Shown: positions 33,939 to 44,157, counted from the first letter of the stretch. The stretch: 64,000 nucleotides of DNA from Bacillus manliponensis (GCF_000712595.1 NZ_JOTN01000003.1:310001-374000), one strand, 5' to 3'. Numbers and translations are program-made. Notes: generated from the sequence alone by a model not told the origin.

Positions 33939-35651
33939 ATGACCAAGTTTACAGTGTCTCCTAATGGGGATTTAGAAACAACATTAAGGGGAGCAGAAAT
34001 ATTAGGAACACCGCTTCTAAATAAAGGAGTTGCCTTTACAGAAGAAGAGAGAAAAGCATTAGGCTTAAAAGGACTATTGCCACCTGCAGTATTAACACTT
34101 GATGAGCAAGCGCGCCGTGCGTATAAGCAATTTTGCTCACAGCCAGACGATTTATTAAAGAATGTATACTTAACAGCGTTACATGATCGTAACGAAGTAT
34201 TATTTTATCGTTTGCTGACGGATCATTTACGTGAAATGCTTCCGATTGTATATACGCCAACTGTTGGGACAGCAATTCAACGTTATAGTCATGAATATCG
34301 TAAACCTCGTGGAGTTTATTTATCAATTGATGATCCAAACGGTATTGAGGAAGCGTTTGCGAACATTGGTGCAACTACTGACAATACAGATTTAATTGTT
34401 GTGACAGATGGTGAAGGGATTTTAGGAATTGGTGACTGGGGTGTTGGTGGTATTAACATCGCGATTGGAAAATTAGCAGTGTACACGGCAGCAGTTGGAA
34501 TCGATCCAAGCCGCGTATTACCAGTAATCTTAGATGTTGGTACGAACCGTGAAGATCTATTAACGAACCCGTTCTATATTGGAAATCGCCACCCACGTGT
34601 AACGGGTGAAATGTACGATGATTTCATCGATAAGTTTGTGAAAACAGTATGTAACAAGTTTCCAAATGCAATGCTTCATTGGGAGGATTTTAGCTCTCAA
34701 AATGCACGTAGAATTTTAGATAAATATCGTGATGAAGTATGTACGTTTAACGATGATATTCAAGGAACTGGAGCTGTTTCACTTGCGGCTGTATTATCTG
34801 CGGTAAAAGCTTCAGGTATGCCATTATGTGAACACCGCGTTGTTGTATTTGGCGCTGGTACAGCTGGAATTGGAATTGCAGATCAAGTACGTGATGCAAT
34901 GGTGCGTGATGGTTTAACAGAGGAAGAAGCAAACGGACGTTTCTGGTGCATTGATCGTCCTGGTTTATTAACAGATGATATGGATAACTTATTGAACTTC
35001 CAAGTTCCATATGCACGTAAAGTAAGTGAAGTAGAAGATTGGAAGCAAAACGGTACAATTGGGCTTGCTGATGTTGTAAAGCATGTGAAACCAACCATTT
35101 TAATTGGTACATCAACAGTAGCAGGTGCGTTCAGTGAAGAGATTGTGAAAGAAATGGCTTCGCATGTAGAGCGCCCAATTATTTTACCAATGTCAAATCC
35201 AACGCCGCTTGCAGAAGCAAAGCCAGTTGATTTAATGAACTGGACAGAAGGACGTGCACTTGTTGCGACAGGAAGTCCATTCGATCCTGTTACATATGAC
35301 GGTGTGACATATTCAATTGGACAATGTAACAATGCATTAATCTTCCCAGGACTTGGCCTTGGTACGATTGTAGTTCGAGCTCGTCTGATGACAGACGCTA
35401 TGTTTGCAGCGGCAGCAGAAGCTGTTGTAAATATGGTAGACGTAAGTAAGCAAGGTGCAGCGATTCTTCCAGAAGTTGAAGAGTTACGTACAGTTTCCGA
35501 AGCGGTAGCAGTGGCAGTAGCAAAGGCTGCAGTTACTGAAGGTGTTGCTCGTAATGAAATGAATGACGAAGAAATTGAACAAGCTGTCAAAGCTTCTATG
35601 TGGCAGCCTGTATATCGTAATGTAAAAGCGGTTGAAAAAGTAACAGTATAA
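33939..35651 (+). CDS. NAD-dependent malic enzyme
   Basis: A 570-residue cytosolic enzyme that oxidatively decarboxylates malate to pyruvate. Family features are the tyrosine segment [14 protein letters not shown] near residue 102, [15 protein letters not shown] with metal ligands, [20 protein letters not shown] near 270, and the Rossmann [14 protein letters not shown] near 305. Length matches the long (SfcA/MaeA-like) class. ATG 33939 follows AGGGGTAGGGA. It probably forms a single-gene unit, with a terminator at 35662-35691. With mqo and fumC it makes three malate-node enzymes in the window. Confidence 0.94.
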   Translation: MTKFTVSPNGDLETTLRGAEILGTPLLNKGVAFTEEERKALGLKGLLPPAVLTLDEQARRAYKQFCSQPDDLLKNVYLTALHDRNEVLFYRLLTDHLREMLPIVYTPTVGTAIQRYSHEYRKPRGVYLSIDDPNGIEEAFANIGATTDNTDLIVVTDGEGILGIGDWGVGGINIAIGKLAVYTAAVGIDPSRVLPVILDVGTNREDLLTNPFYIGNRHPRVTGEMYDDFIDKFVKTVCNKFPNAMLHWEDFSSQNARRILDKYRDEVCTFNDDIQGTGAVSLAAVLSAVKASGMPLCEHRVVVFGAGTAGIGIADQVRDAMVRDGLTEEEANGRFWCIDRPGLLTDDMDNLLNFQVPYARKVSEVEDWKQNGTIGLADVVKHVKPTILIGTSTVAGAFSEEIVKEMASHVERPIILPMSNPTPLAEAKPVDLMNWTEGRALVATGSPFDPVTYDGVTYSIGQCNNALIFPGLGLGTIVVRARLMTDAMFAAAAEAVVNMVDVSKQGAAILPEVEELRTVSEAVAVAVAKAAVTEGVARNEMNDEEIEQAVKASMWQPVYRNVKAVEKVTV

Positions 35652-35661
35652 TCTATGTAGA

Positions 35662-35691
35662 AGTCCGTTTGTATAAACAAACGGGCTTTTT
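35662..35691 (+). terminator. Terminator of the malic enzyme gene
   Basis: AGTCCGTTTGT (35662-35672) pairs with ACAAACGGGCT (35677-35687), followed by T. Confidence 0.85.
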
Positions 35692-35757
35692 CATTTGTAT
35701 ATGGCGAAATGGTGTGTAAAATAATAGATAAGAACATACATACGATAGAGGGATGAA

Positions 35758-38700
35758 ATGGACAATCATGTTAAATTGAGTAAAAAGATGATAAAAGAGC
35801 TATGTGGTGAAACATCCTACAAAAAAGGTGAAGCCTACCTTCGAACGAATAAAGTAACGGTTGAAAATGTTGAGAATGCTCCTGTTGGTAAGGCGGTGGT
35901 AGAAGGGGACGAACCCTTTTACGTAACGGTAGAAAACAGAACACATGACGATATCATTGCGAAATGTAGTTGCCCATCACTCACTTCTGTACAGTATTAT
36001 TGTCAACATATCGCAGCGGTACTTCTATATATCGATGATGCACAGCGGAAAAGTTCAGCATATGTGTTATCTGAAAATGAAATGTTTGATTTATTTGGTG
36101 ACAAGCCGTTAAAGCCAAAAAGTAAACAACATCGATTTGACACAAGAAAGGTATTGCATGTGGAATGCATATGTATTCCTGTTACGTTTGAAAATGGAAG
36201 TGAGTTATTTGGTGTTCAGCTGAAGTTAAACCGGAAACACAATGTGCATGATGTGAGAGAGTTTTTAAATCAAGTTGAAAAAAGAGAGTCATTTACGTGT
36301 GAGGATGGTTTTATGTATGATCCGGCTGTGCATAGTTTTGAGCATGAAACGGATGCCATTCTTCAGCTGCTCATTCAAGTTTATCGCAATGAAAAAGTGT
36401 ATTTACATCCGTTACATCGTTATGAAGATATGATTTTTATTCCGCCTTCTTCATGGGAAACGCTGTTTTCTTTGCTTATTACAATTCCACTTGTAACAGT
36501 TCAGTATGACGGGAAAACATTCGAAGGCCTAGAGTTGTCCCGTGATTTACTGCCGGTCTATTATCAATTTTATAAAGAAACAAGCGGAGGTTATACGCTC
36601 CAAATTGATGGTTTGCAAAATGTAAAAGTAATGGAATCTTACGGTTATGGCTTTTCGGAAGGAAAACTATATGAGTTAGATGTTGAGAATTGTAAACGGC
36701 TTATGGAATTAAAGAAAATGATGAACGGATCAAGTACAGATCAGTTTTATATTCCGGCTGAAAGAGCAGCTTATTTTGTAGAAAAAGTGATTCCGAGTTT
36801 GATGAAGGTTGGATACGTTCAAGTTGCTGATAATGTAACAGAACGCCTTGAAAAGCCTGTATTAAAGGCGAAGCTATTTTTAGATAGGGTGAAAGACAGG
36901 TTACTTGCGGGGCTTGAGTTTCATTATGGGAATGTCGTTATTAATCCGTTAGAAGAGACGAGGGAAAATTCTTTCTTTCTTCGTGATGAAGAGAAAGAAG
37001 CAGAAATTTTACAAGTGATGGATGAAAGTGCGTTTACGAAAACAGAAGGTGGTTATTACCTTCACAATGAGGAAGCAGAGTACAATTTTTTATATCACGT
37101 CGTTCCAACGTTGCATAAATTGCTGCACATATATGCAACGACTGTAGTGAAATTACGAGTTGCACCTAGAGATGTAACTCCGCTCATACGCGTGAAGCGA
37201 GGCGAGAGAATCGATTGGTTATCCTATCGTTTTGATATAAAAGGAATTCCTGAGGCGCAAATTAAAGACGTCTTAACAGCACTTCAAGAACAAAGGAAAT
37301 ATTACCGGTTAGGAAACGGTTCGTTACTATCACTAGAAAGTAGAGAGTTTCAAGAGATTAATCGTTTTATAAAAGAAGCAAACGCAAGGCACGACATGTT
37401 GTATAGTGACAGAGAAATACGGTTACCACTGATTCAAAGTATGAAATGGTTTCGTTCCTTTGAAGAGGGGAATATTTTACATGTAGATGATACAGTGACT
37501 GAGTTACTAGAAAGCATTCGAAATCCAAGTACATTGGGATTTGAAGTTCCTGATTGTGTACAAAGTGTGCTCCGCGAGTATCAAGTAGATGGATTTCAGT
37601 GGATGAAAATGCTCGCGCATTATCGATTTGGCGGCATTCTTGGAGATGATATGGGCGTTGGGAAAACACTGCAAAGCATCGCCTTTATTGCCTCAATATT
37701 ATCTGAAGTTCGGGATCGAAAAGTACCAGTGTTAATTGTAGCACCGTCTTCTTTAACGTATAACTGGTTACATGAACTAAAGAAATTTACGCCGCATATC
37801 AATGCACGCATTATTGACGGGAACCAACTAGAAAGAAGAAAGTTTGTGCGCCGTGCTTCTGAAGTGGATGTTGTAATTACATCGTATCCGTTACTGCGCC
37901 GAGATATGAGGCTGTATGAAGCTGAAGTTTTTCATACTGTCTTTTTTGATGAAGCACAAGCATTTAAAAATAGCACAACACAAACAGCAAAAGCAGTGAA
38001 GTCACTAAGAGCCAATCATCGCTTCGCTTTAACAGGGACGCCAGTAGAAAACTCACTTGAAGAACTATGGTCAATTTTTTATGTTATTTTTCCGGAGTTA
38101 TTACCAGAAAAACGAGAGTTTATGGATTTACAGAGAGAACAAATTGCGAAGCGCGTAAAGCCATTTATACTGCGCCGTTTAAAAGAGGATGTATTACAAG
38201 AACTACCGGATAAAATCGAACATTTACAAACGTCAGAGTTACTTCCGGAACAGAAGAAATTATATGCGGCGTACTTAGCAAAATTAAAACATGATACGTT
38301 AAAGCATTTAGATAAAGATACATTCCGAAAAAATAAAATAAGAATTTTAGCTGGTATTACACGTCTTCGTCAATTATGCTGTCATCCAGCTTTATTCGTT
38401 GACGATTACAAAGGGAGTTCAGCTAAGTTTGAACAGCTGTTAGACATTATTGAAGAATGCCGTAGTACAGGGAAACGAATATTGATTTTCTCTCAGTTTA
38501 CAAAAATGCTATCGATTATTGGAAGAGAGCTCATTCGAAAGGGGATGCCTTATTTTTATTTAGACGGCAACACACCTTCAGAAGAGCGTGTTGAGCTCTG
38601 TAACCGATTTAATGAAGGAGAAGGTAACTTGTTCTTGATTTCGTTAAAAGCTGGTGGAACGGGGCTGAACTTAACGGGCGCTGACACGGTTATTTTATAT

Positions 38701-38931
38701 GACGTCTGGTGGAATCCAGCAGTAGAGCAGCAAGCAGCAGACCGTGCCTACCGTATGGGACAAAAAAATACAGTGCAAGTGATTAAAATGATTGCTCACG
38801 GTACAATCGAAGAAAAAATGAATGAGCTTCAGGAGAAAAAGAAAGATTTAATCGCTGATGTGATTGAACTGGGGAAAGAAGGAGTTTCAGCGATTACGGA
38901 AGATGAGATTCGGGAGATTTTGATGATTTGA
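35758..38931 (+). CDS. SNF2-family DEAD/DEAH box helicase with SWIM zinc finger
   Basis: A 1057-residue protein. An N-terminal SWIM finger has C70, C72, C82 and H84 (CxC-x9-CxH). A long middle region (150-580) matches the SNF2-associated bacterial domain. The SNF2 ATPase starts near 600: DDMGVGKTLQ (Walker A, about K636), FFDEAQAFKN (DEAQ box), LTGTPVENS, and the C-terminal helicase part with LISLKAGGTGLNLTGAD and QAADRAYRMGQ. Such proteins move along DNA without strand separation and may remodel nucleoprotein or RNA polymerase complexes. ATG 35758 follows AGAGGG. Single gene. Confidence 0.92.
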   Translation: MDNHVKLSKKMIKELCGETSYKKGEAYLRTNKVTVENVENAPVGKAVVEGDEPFYVTVENRTHDDIIAKCSCPSLTSVQYYCQHIAAVLLYIDDAQRKSSAYVLSENEMFDLFGDKPLKPKSKQHRFDTRKVLHVECICIPVTFENGSELFGVQLKLNRKHNVHDVREFLNQVEKRESFTCEDGFMYDPAVHSFEHETDAILQLLIQVYRNEKVYLHPLHRYEDMIFIPPSSWETLFSLLITIPLVTVQYDGKTFEGLELSRDLLPVYYQFYKETSGGYTLQIDGLQNVKVMESYGYGFSEGKLYELDVENCKRLMELKKMMNGSSTDQFYIPAERAAYFVEKVIPSLMKVGYVQVADNVTERLEKPVLKAKLFLDRVKDRLLAGLEFHYGNVVINPLEETRENSFFLRDEEKEAEILQVMDESAFTKTEGGYYLHNEEAEYNFLYHVVPTLHKLLHIYATTVVKLRVAPRDVTPLIRVKRGERIDWLSYRFDIKGIPEAQIKDVLTALQEQRKYYRLGNGSLLSLESREFQEINRFIKEANARHDMLYSDREIRLPLIQSMKWFRSFEEGNILHVDDTVTELLESIRNPSTLGFEVPDCVQSVLREYQVDGFQWMKMLAHYRFGGILGDDMGVGKTLQSIAFIASILSEVRDRKVPVLIVAPSSLTYNWLHELKKFTPHINARIIDGNQLERRKFVRRASEVDVVITSYPLLRRDMRLYEAEVFHTVFFDEAQAFKNSTTQTAKAVKSLRANHRFALTGTPVENSLEELWSIFYVIFPELLPEKREFMDLQREQIAKRVKPFILRRLKEDVLQELPDKIEHLQTSELLPEQKKLYAAYLAKLKHDTLKHLDKDTFRKNKIRILAGITRLRQLCCHPALFVDDYKGSSAKFEQLLDIIEECRSTGKRILIFSQFTKMLSIIGRELIRKGMPYFYLDGNTPSEERVELCNRFNEGEGNLFLISLKAGGTGLNLTGADTVILYDVWWNPAVEQQAADRAYRMGQKNTVQVIKMIAHGTIEEKMNELQEKKKDLIADVIELGKEGVSAITEDEIREILMI

Positions 38932-38991
38932 CCTGTAAAGAGGATTGTTATGATGATAGTTATGAAAATGATATAAAAATTATTAGTAAAG

Positions 38992-39024
38992 AAAAAGACC
39001 TTCACGTTTTGAAGGTCTTTTTTT
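38992..39024. terminator. Terminator after the SNF2 gene
   Basis: AAAAAGACCTTCA (38992-39004) pairs with TGAAGGTCTTTTT (39010-39022). The symmetric A and T runs suit both the helicase gene and the small minus-strand gene. Confidence 0.88.
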
Positions 39025-39043
39025 GCTAAGGGTATTTACATAT

Positions 39044-39187
39044 TTATTTCTTTCCAGCAGTCTTTGTCCCTTTACTTGTATAAGGTTTAGCACTTTTCTT
39101 TTTATTTGCACTTTTTGTCCATCGTTTCCAGCCCTTACTACCTGTCCCGTTACCGATGCCACTCTTTTTCTTTTTTTCCTTTGTCAT
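39044..39187 (-). CDS. Small basic protein, DUF3934-like (47 aa)
   Basis: A 47-codon minus-strand gene, ATG 39187 to TAA 39044, with GGAGTGG eight bases upstream. The product is lysine-, glycine- and threonine-rich (MTKEKKKKSGIGNGTGSKGW at the N-terminus, then KPYTSKGTK near the end), a pattern I associate with the short DUF3934 family found in Bacillus. The strong charge suggests nucleic acid or ribosome contact, but function is unknown. The bidirectional terminator at 38992-39024 closes it. Confidence 0.72.
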   Translation of the reverse strand: MTKEKKKKSGIGNGTGSKGWKRWTKSANKKKSAKPYTSKGTKTAGKK

Positions 39188-39369
39188 ATTATCCACTCCA
39201 TTATTGCTGTATAGCAAATATATTTTACAAATCGATTGTTTTTCTTTGTTTAATCGTTATAGGGTATTTCAGTATAGCATAATAAGAGCTGGAGTGGGAG
39301 AATCCGTCGTTTAATATCGATAGGAGAAGTTATTCTAGTATAAATTTTATAAAAATTTTCATTTTTTTG

Positions 39370-39397
39370 TTGACTTCTTTGTTTTTTCGTATAGAAT
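39370..39397 (+). promoter_or_regulatory. Promoter of asnA
   Basis: TTGACT (39370-39375) and TAGAAT (39392-39397), spacer 16 bases, ahead of the asparagine T-box. Confidence 0.6.
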
Positions 39398-39434
39398 AAT
39401 CATTAATAAAATGTTTCAGAGATGTAACAATAAA

Positions 39435-39718
39435 ACGACTGTGAAAGGAAGAGTAGTAATAGGACGTAGTCAAAGCGAGTTAGGGATGGTGTGAGCCTAA
39501 TGCGAAGCCTATTATGAAGAACATCCTGGAGTCGCTAACCGAAATCCTTTATTAGGAAAGTAGATTTAGCCGGGAACTTCGCCGTTACAAGAAGAGCAGT
39601 ATCGAGTTTTTCTCTCCGTACTGTATAAGTGAGCAACCTCTGTTGCTAATTTGGGTGGTACCGCGGAACCAAAGCCTTTCGTCCCAGTTTTTATGGGAAG
39701 GAGGGCTTTTTTTAATGG
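39435..39718 (+). ncRNA. T-box leader (asparagine specifier) before asnA
   Basis: The specifier region GAAGAACATCCTGGAG carries AAC (Asn). The T-box motif is TGGGTGGTACCGCGGAACC, and the terminator (AAAGCCTTTCGTCCC against GGGAAGGAGGGCTTT, then T) is complete. Uncharged tRNA-Asn should switch asnA on. Confidence 0.94.
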
Positions 39719-39758
39719 TTCTTTCCACTACATCTAAGCATTTTAGGAGGAAAATAAT

Positions 39759-40742
39759 ATGTATCAATCATTAATGACGGTAAGAGAGACACAAATTGCG
39801 ATTAAGGAAGTAAAAACATTTTTTGAAGATCAATTAGCAAAACGTCTCGGATTATTCCGTGTATCTGCACCACTATTCGTAACGAAGAAGTCAGGTTTAA
39901 ACGATCACTTAAACGGTGTGGAACGTCCAATTGAATTTGATATGTTGCATACAGGGGAAGAGCTAGAAATCGTTCATTCACTTGCAAAATGGAAACGATT
40001 CGCTCTTCATGAATATAAATATGAAGCTGGCGAAGGTCTATATACAAATATGAATGCGATTCGCCGTGATGAAGAACTAGACGCAACACATTCCATTTAT
40101 GTTGACCAGTGGGACTGGGAGAAAATTGTTGCGAGAGAATGGCGCACTGTAGAATATTTACAAGAAACAGTACGAACAATTTACGGAATCTTTAAAGATT
40201 TAGAAGATCATTTATTTGAGAAATATCCGTTCCTTGGTAAGTATTTACCGGAAGAAATCGTATTTATTACTTCGCAACAGTTAGAAGATAAATATCCACA
40301 TTTAACAGCGAAAGATCGTGAACATGCGATTGCGAAAGAACATGGTGCAGTTTTCATTATTGGAATTGGTGATGTTCTTCAATTGGGAGAGAAGCACGAT
40401 GGTCGTGCATCTGACTATGATGATTGGAAATTAAATGGTGACATTTTATTTTGGCATCCAGTATTGCAATCTTCATTTGAGCTATCGTCAATGGGGATTC
40501 GTGTTGATAGCAAATCGCTTGATGAGCAATTAACAAAAACAGGAGAAGACTTTAAGCGTGAGTATGATTTCCATAAAGGAATTTTAGAAGATGTACTGCC
40601 ACTTACAATTGGCGGAGGAATTGGACAATCGAGAATGTGTATGTATTTCTTACGTAAAGCACATATCGGTGAGGTACAATCATCTGTATGGCCAGATGAG
40701 ATGAGAGAAGCTTGTAAAAAAGAAAACATTCATCTCTTCTAA
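39759..40742 (+). CDS. asnA: Aspartate--ammonia ligase
   Basis: A 327-residue enzyme that makes asparagine from aspartate, ammonia and ATP, related in fold to class II aminoacyl-tRNA synthetases. Typical segments are [13 protein letters not shown] near residue 29, DLQ-like catalytic stretches such as [11 protein letters not shown] near 112, and [16 protein letters not shown] near 288. ATG 39759 follows AGGAGGAAA. The T-box with an Asn codon directly upstream agrees with the function. A terminator, invaded at its end by bcr1 copy G, follows. Confidence 0.96.
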   Translation: MYQSLMTVRETQIAIKEVKTFFEDQLAKRLGLFRVSAPLFVTKKSGLNDHLNGVERPIEFDMLHTGEELEIVHSLAKWKRFALHEYKYEAGEGLYTNMNAIRRDEELDATHSIYVDQWDWEKIVAREWRTVEYLQETVRTIYGIFKDLEDHLFEKYPFLGKYLPEEIVFITSQQLEDKYPHLTAKDREHAIAKEHGAVFIIGIGDVLQLGEKHDGRASDYDDWKLNGDILFWHPVLQSSFELSSMGIRVDSKSLDEQLTKTGEDFKREYDFHKGILEDVLPLTIGGGIGQSRMCMYFLRKAHIGEVQSSVWPDEMREACKKENIHLF

Positions 40743-40750
40743 AATAAGTA

Positions 40751-40794
40751 AAAAAAGATTCACTCTTTCTATTAGAAGAGGTGAATCTTTTTTT
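40751..40794 (+). terminator. Terminator of asnA
   Basis: AAAAAAGATTCAC (40751-40763) pairs with GTGAATCTTTTTT (40781-40793). The T-tract runs straight into the TTTAT flank of bcr1 copy G. Confidence 0.85.
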
Positions 40795-40949
40795 ATCCCG
40801 CATTAACGGGCTGTAAGACTCTCACCTCAAAACTTAGAGGATTCAGAGAAGTTTAGGTGGGAGATAAACAGTCCGTAAAAGCCCGATTGGTTCAACTAGC
40901 ACTCAGTGGGGGATGAAGAAAACCTCTACTGAGTGAAGTTTCACTTTAT
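40792..40949 (+). repeat. bcr1 repeat, copy G
   Basis: A 158-base copy with TTTAT on both sides. Hairpin 1 reads CGGGCTGT/ACAGTCCG and hairpin 2 ACTCAGTGGGGG/CCTCTACTGAGT; the differences from other copies are C-to-T changes that keep G-T pairs. It starts in the asnA terminator T-tract. Confidence 0.92.
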
Positions 40950-41045
40950 GTAAAATTAAATTCTGTTAATATTTGAGAATTAAGAAATATATTGGTATGA
41001 TGAAAGAAAACTTATTTTGGACGATCGTATTGTGGGGGAGATACA

Positions 41046-41966
41046 ATGAGTTTTAAAAATGGTTTACAGGGGCAGTCATTGCCAGCAATAAAAATGGCTG
41101 TTTCTATGGCGATTTTTGGTTCAGTAGGATTCTTTTCAGTTCAAACAGGGGTACCTTCGGTAGAGTTAGTGTTTGTACGTTGTATTTGTGCAACGCTCTT
41201 TTTAAGTGCCTTTTGGTTTTTTACTGGACATCATAAAAAAGAGCAATGGAATAAAAAAGAAATGCTACAAATTTTAGCATGTGGATTTTTTCTTGTGTTT
41301 AACTGGGTCTTTTTATTTAAAGCATTTGAAATGATGTCAATTACGATTGCGATTTCTGTTTACCATCTTGCACCAATTATTGTCCTGATTATTGGAAGCA
41401 TTGTTTTTAAAGAGAGATTAACAATTTTATCAGTTCTTTCTATTATTATATGTTTTGTTGGAACAGTATTTGTGGCAGGGATAGATGGAAATACTTCACT
41501 GGAAAGTTTTATGTCTTCGGGTATTGTATGGGGGCTTCTTGCTGCATTGTTTTATGCGTTTACGACTTTGTTAGGAAAAGGAATTGAAAAGACAAGTGCT
41601 TATGCGATGACATTTGTGCAAACAGGTGTTGGTATTTTTCTGTTACTTCCTTTCGTTGACTTTCAAGAGTTCCAAGGCTTAACGGAAGTAAACTGGATGT
41701 ACATAGCAGCGACAGGTCTTATTCATACCGGTCTTGTCTACTATTTATTTTTTGATAGTTTACGTGGATTATCAACAAGCCTCATTTCGATACTCGTATT
41801 TTTAGATCCAGCTGTTGCGATTTTATTAGATACAGTGTTAACAGGATTTAGACCAACGATGCTGCAAACAATCGGTATTGTACTGATCTTTGCCGGAATG
41901 GCATTTACATTTTGGAAGCCAAAAGAAAGAATTTCTAAATTACATGAGAAGAAAGGATATGGGTGA
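41046..41966 (+). CDS. DMT family transporter (EamA domain)
   Basis: A 306-residue membrane protein with ten helices and two EamA repeats. Repeat 1 ends in APIIVLIIGSIVFKERLT and repeat 2 in DPAVAILLDTVLTGFRPT, the usual sites of drug/metabolite transporters that export or import small organics. ATG 41046 follows GGGGGAG. The next gene begins directly after its stop codon. Substrate unknown. Confidence 0.9.
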   Translation: MSFKNGLQGQSLPAIKMAVSMAIFGSVGFFSVQTGVPSVELVFVRCICATLFLSAFWFFTGHHKKEQWNKKEMLQILACGFFLVFNWVFLFKAFEMMSITIAISVYHLAPIIVLIIGSIVFKERLTILSVLSIIICFVGTVFVAGIDGNTSLESFMSSGIVWGLLAALFYAFTTLLGKGIEKTSAYAMTFVQTGVGIFLLLPFVDFQEFQGLTEVNWMYIAATGLIHTGLVYYLFFDSLRGLSTSLISILVFLDPAVAILLDTVLTGFRPTMLQTIGIVLIFAGMAFTFWKPKERISKLHEKKGYG

Positions 41967-42539
41967 ATGAAAATAAAAAATATTTTACTATGGACAAGTT
42001 TTTATAGTTATTTTGTATTATATATATTCATCAGTTTGGTACTAGCTTATACTGTAAGTAGTTTTTACGTTTTGCCTAGTATTCCAAGTATCATTTTCGT
42101 TTTATCACCATTTCTTTTTTTAGCATTTATAGCATGGATTGTATACAAGTTTATTGGGATAGATGATAGAAAAGATGGGAAAAGAAAATTGCTTGGTTTT
42201 GTGAAAATTGGAATTGCTCCGCTTCTTATTTTGTTCATTATTCTTGGTATAAATGAAAAAAATTCAAGGTTTGATGTAGAGAGATGGGCAAAGCATGAAG
42301 ATAAACGTGTTTTAATGGTTGACCATTTGTTAGAGGAACACCAGCTAGTAGGAAAGAAGAGAAGTGAAGTTGTTGAATTGCTAGGAAAAGGCGAGGCTCC
42401 AGAAGGGAGTACTCATAATGAAGTGAGGTACTACCTTGGTGCATCGATAGATAGTTTTATACCAATTGATGTGGAAACGCTTGTTATTTCATTTGATGAA
42501 AATGATAAAGTTATAAAGCATGAAGTGCACAAAAGTTAG
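41967..42539 (+). CDS. Hypothetical membrane protein (190 aa)
   Basis: A 190-residue protein with three membrane helices in the first 95 residues and a soluble C-terminal part. The latter contains DHLLEEHQLVGKKRSEVVEL and VISFDENDKVIKHEV, reminiscent of small BamE/SmpA-like lipoprotein folds, though there is no lipobox. ATG 41967 abuts the TGA of the transporter and shares its AAGGATATGGG upstream region, so the pair is coupled. A terminator at 42546-42573 closes the unit. Function unknown. Confidence 0.75.
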   Translation: MKIKNILLWTSFYSYFVLYIFISLVLAYTVSSFYVLPSIPSIIFVLSPFLFLAFIAWIVYKFIGIDDRKDGKRKLLGFVKIGIAPLLILFIILGINEKNSRFDVERWAKHEDKRVLMVDHLLEEHQLVGKKRSEVVELLGKGEAPEGSTHNEVRYYLGASIDSFIPIDVETLVISFDENDKVIKHEVHKS

Positions 42540-42545
42540 TGTGTG

Positions 42546-42573
42546 AAAAGACCTTCTATTTGGAAGGTCTTTT
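42546..42573 (+). terminator. Intrinsic terminator
   Basis: AAAAGACCTTC (42546-42556) pairs with GAAGGTCTTTT (42563-42573). Confidence 0.85.
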
Positions 42574-42623
42574 ACTTTTATATATAAGTAATTAATATAA
42601 GAAGTAAGAGAAGAGGTGAAGAG

Positions 42624-43535
42624 ATGAAAAAGAAAAAATCTGTGTACGTTCAAACAGAAATAGAGGCAAATATTGATGAACTATGGAAATATACACAAGA
42701 TCCAAAGTTACATACAGAGTGGGATGCACGTTTTACAGAAATATCGTATCTTCAAAAAGAAGAAGGTGAACCACAGCGCTTTTTATATAAAACAAAAATA
42801 GGATTTGGTATCGAGATTTCTGGGAAAGGTGAATCGGTAGGTGAAGTGCGAAAAGAAACAGGTGAGAGAGTATCGGCTTTAAAGTTTTGGACGGCTCATC
42901 CGTTATCACTTATTCAAACAGGAAGTGGATATTGGAAATATACACCGATTGAAGGGAAAGTTCATTTCGAAACACAGTACGATTATGATGTGAATTTTGG
43001 AAGATTAGGAAAGTTTATAGATACATATGTATTCCGTCCGTTACTAGGTTGGGCGACTGCTTGGAGCTTTGATACTTTAAAACTATGGTTAGAAAAAGGA
43101 TTTCATCCCCATTTGTTAATAAAAAGAACCATTACATATTGGATTGTTTGTTTTTTACTTGCATTTGTATGGATATATCAAGGTTTTATTCCAAAAGTCC
43201 TTTTTATGCATCAAGAAGAAGTAAGAATGTTAGTTACTTTTATTGGTTCGAATTATGAGATAAAAGATAGTATTAAAATCATTGGTTTGTTAGAATTTAT
43301 ATTTGGTGTGATATGGCTATTGCCATTCCAAAAAAGACGGTTGTTTTTATTACATCTTATTATGATATTTGTTCTTACCATATCGGTAGGAATTGTAAAT
43401 TTTAATAGCTTTTCTGAGCTATTTCATCCAATTACATTAAATATAGTTTTGCTTGGCATTTCGATGATAGGTTATATGAACAGTAGTAACTTACCAAGCG
43501 CAAAAAGTTGTAGAAGAAGTAGGAAGGGGCAATAA
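42624..43535 (+). CDS. SRPBCC domain fused to DoxX-like membrane domain
   Basis: A 303-residue two-part protein. Residues 5-150 form a START/SRPBCC-like domain (VQTEIEANIDELWKYTQDPK, then the usual hydrophobic ligand-cavity strands). Residues 170-295 hold four helices resembling the DoxX-like family (LLAFVWIYQGFIPKVLF). This suggests a membrane protein that binds a lipid-like or aromatic ligand. ATG 42624 follows AGAGGTGAAG. It is first in an apparent operon with DUF4166 (1-base gap) and YndJ-like genes. Confidence 0.78.
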   Translation: MKKKKSVYVQTEIEANIDELWKYTQDPKLHTEWDARFTEISYLQKEEGEPQRFLYKTKIGFGIEISGKGESVGEVRKETGERVSALKFWTAHPLSLIQTGSGYWKYTPIEGKVHFETQYDYDVNFGRLGKFIDTYVFRPLLGWATAWSFDTLKLWLEKGFHPHLLIKRTITYWIVCFLLAFVWIYQGFIPKVLFMHQEEVRMLVTFIGSNYEIKDSIKIIGLLEFIFGVIWLLPFQKRRLFLLHLIMIFVLTISVGIVNFNSFSELFHPITLNIVLLGISMIGYMNSSNLPSAKSCRRSRKGQ

Positions 43536-43536
43536 T

Positions 43537-44157
43537 ATGTCTTCTATTTATAAGAAAGTATTAGGTGAAGAGTATCAACGTTTACATCCCAAATTACAAG
43601 AGCGTTATAAACTTACGGAAAAACGTAATTTTACTGGAGACGGAATAATGGATGAAATTGCAGAAGGTTCTAAACTTGTCAAAGTGCTTTTGAAAATTGC
43701 GGCGAAGTTTCGAATGTTTTTCTCAGAAAGGGGAGAAACAGTTCCATTTACGATTCATAATACGGTTGAGAAAAATGAAAAAGGAGAAGCATTTGTAAGA
43801 TGGAATCGAATGTTTCTATTTGGGGATAAAAAACGTTATTTTCATGCGGTGATGTATTTAGATGAGAAGAATGGTGAAATCATTGATTATTTTGGAGAGC
43901 CGCATCTCCTTATATCTACATTGAAATTTTCGGTTGATAATGAAGGAGCGATGCACATTTCATCAAATAAACAATGGTTACATGTATTTGGTATGAAAGT
44001 GAAGTTACCAACATTTCTGCATGGAAAAGCAACAATAGTAGAAAGTTTTGATGAAGAAAAGGGGTGTTTTCGAATTCAAGTTCGTGTAGAAAATTTGTTA
44101 CTTGGTCCTCTTTTCTCTTATAAAGGGACATTTATAGAAAGGGTTAGCAAAAAATGA
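43537..44157 (+). CDS. DUF4166 domain protein
   Basis: A 206-residue soluble protein similar to the DUF4166 family (LGEEYQRLHPKLQERYKLTE near the N-terminus; the domain covers most of the rest). Its function is not known. ATG 43537 comes one base after the previous stop codon and has GGAAGGGG upstream. Its TGA overlaps the ATG of the next gene (ATGA). The tight spacing suggests that these three products work together. Confidence 0.8.
   Translation: MSSIYKKVLGEEYQRLHPKLQERYKLTEKRNFTGDGIMDEIAEGSKLVKVLLKIAAKFRMFFSERGETVPFTIHNTVEKNEKGEAFVRWNRMFLFGDKKRYFHAVMYLDEKNGEIIDYFGEPHLLISTLKFSVDNEGAMHISSNKQWLHVFGMKVKLPTFLHGKATIVESFDEEKGCFRIQVRVENLLLGPLFSYKGTFIERVSKK

Noticed and set aside
34883-35737. 284-codon minus-strand ORF over the malic enzyme
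   Set aside because: The malic enzyme on the plus strand is certain; the reverse reading is a by-product of its codon usage.
39023-39214. 63-codon plus-strand ORF
   Set aside because: It is antisense to the small basic minus-strand gene, which has a ribosome site and sensible composition; the plus reading is Ser/Phe/Cys-rich and starts beside a terminator.
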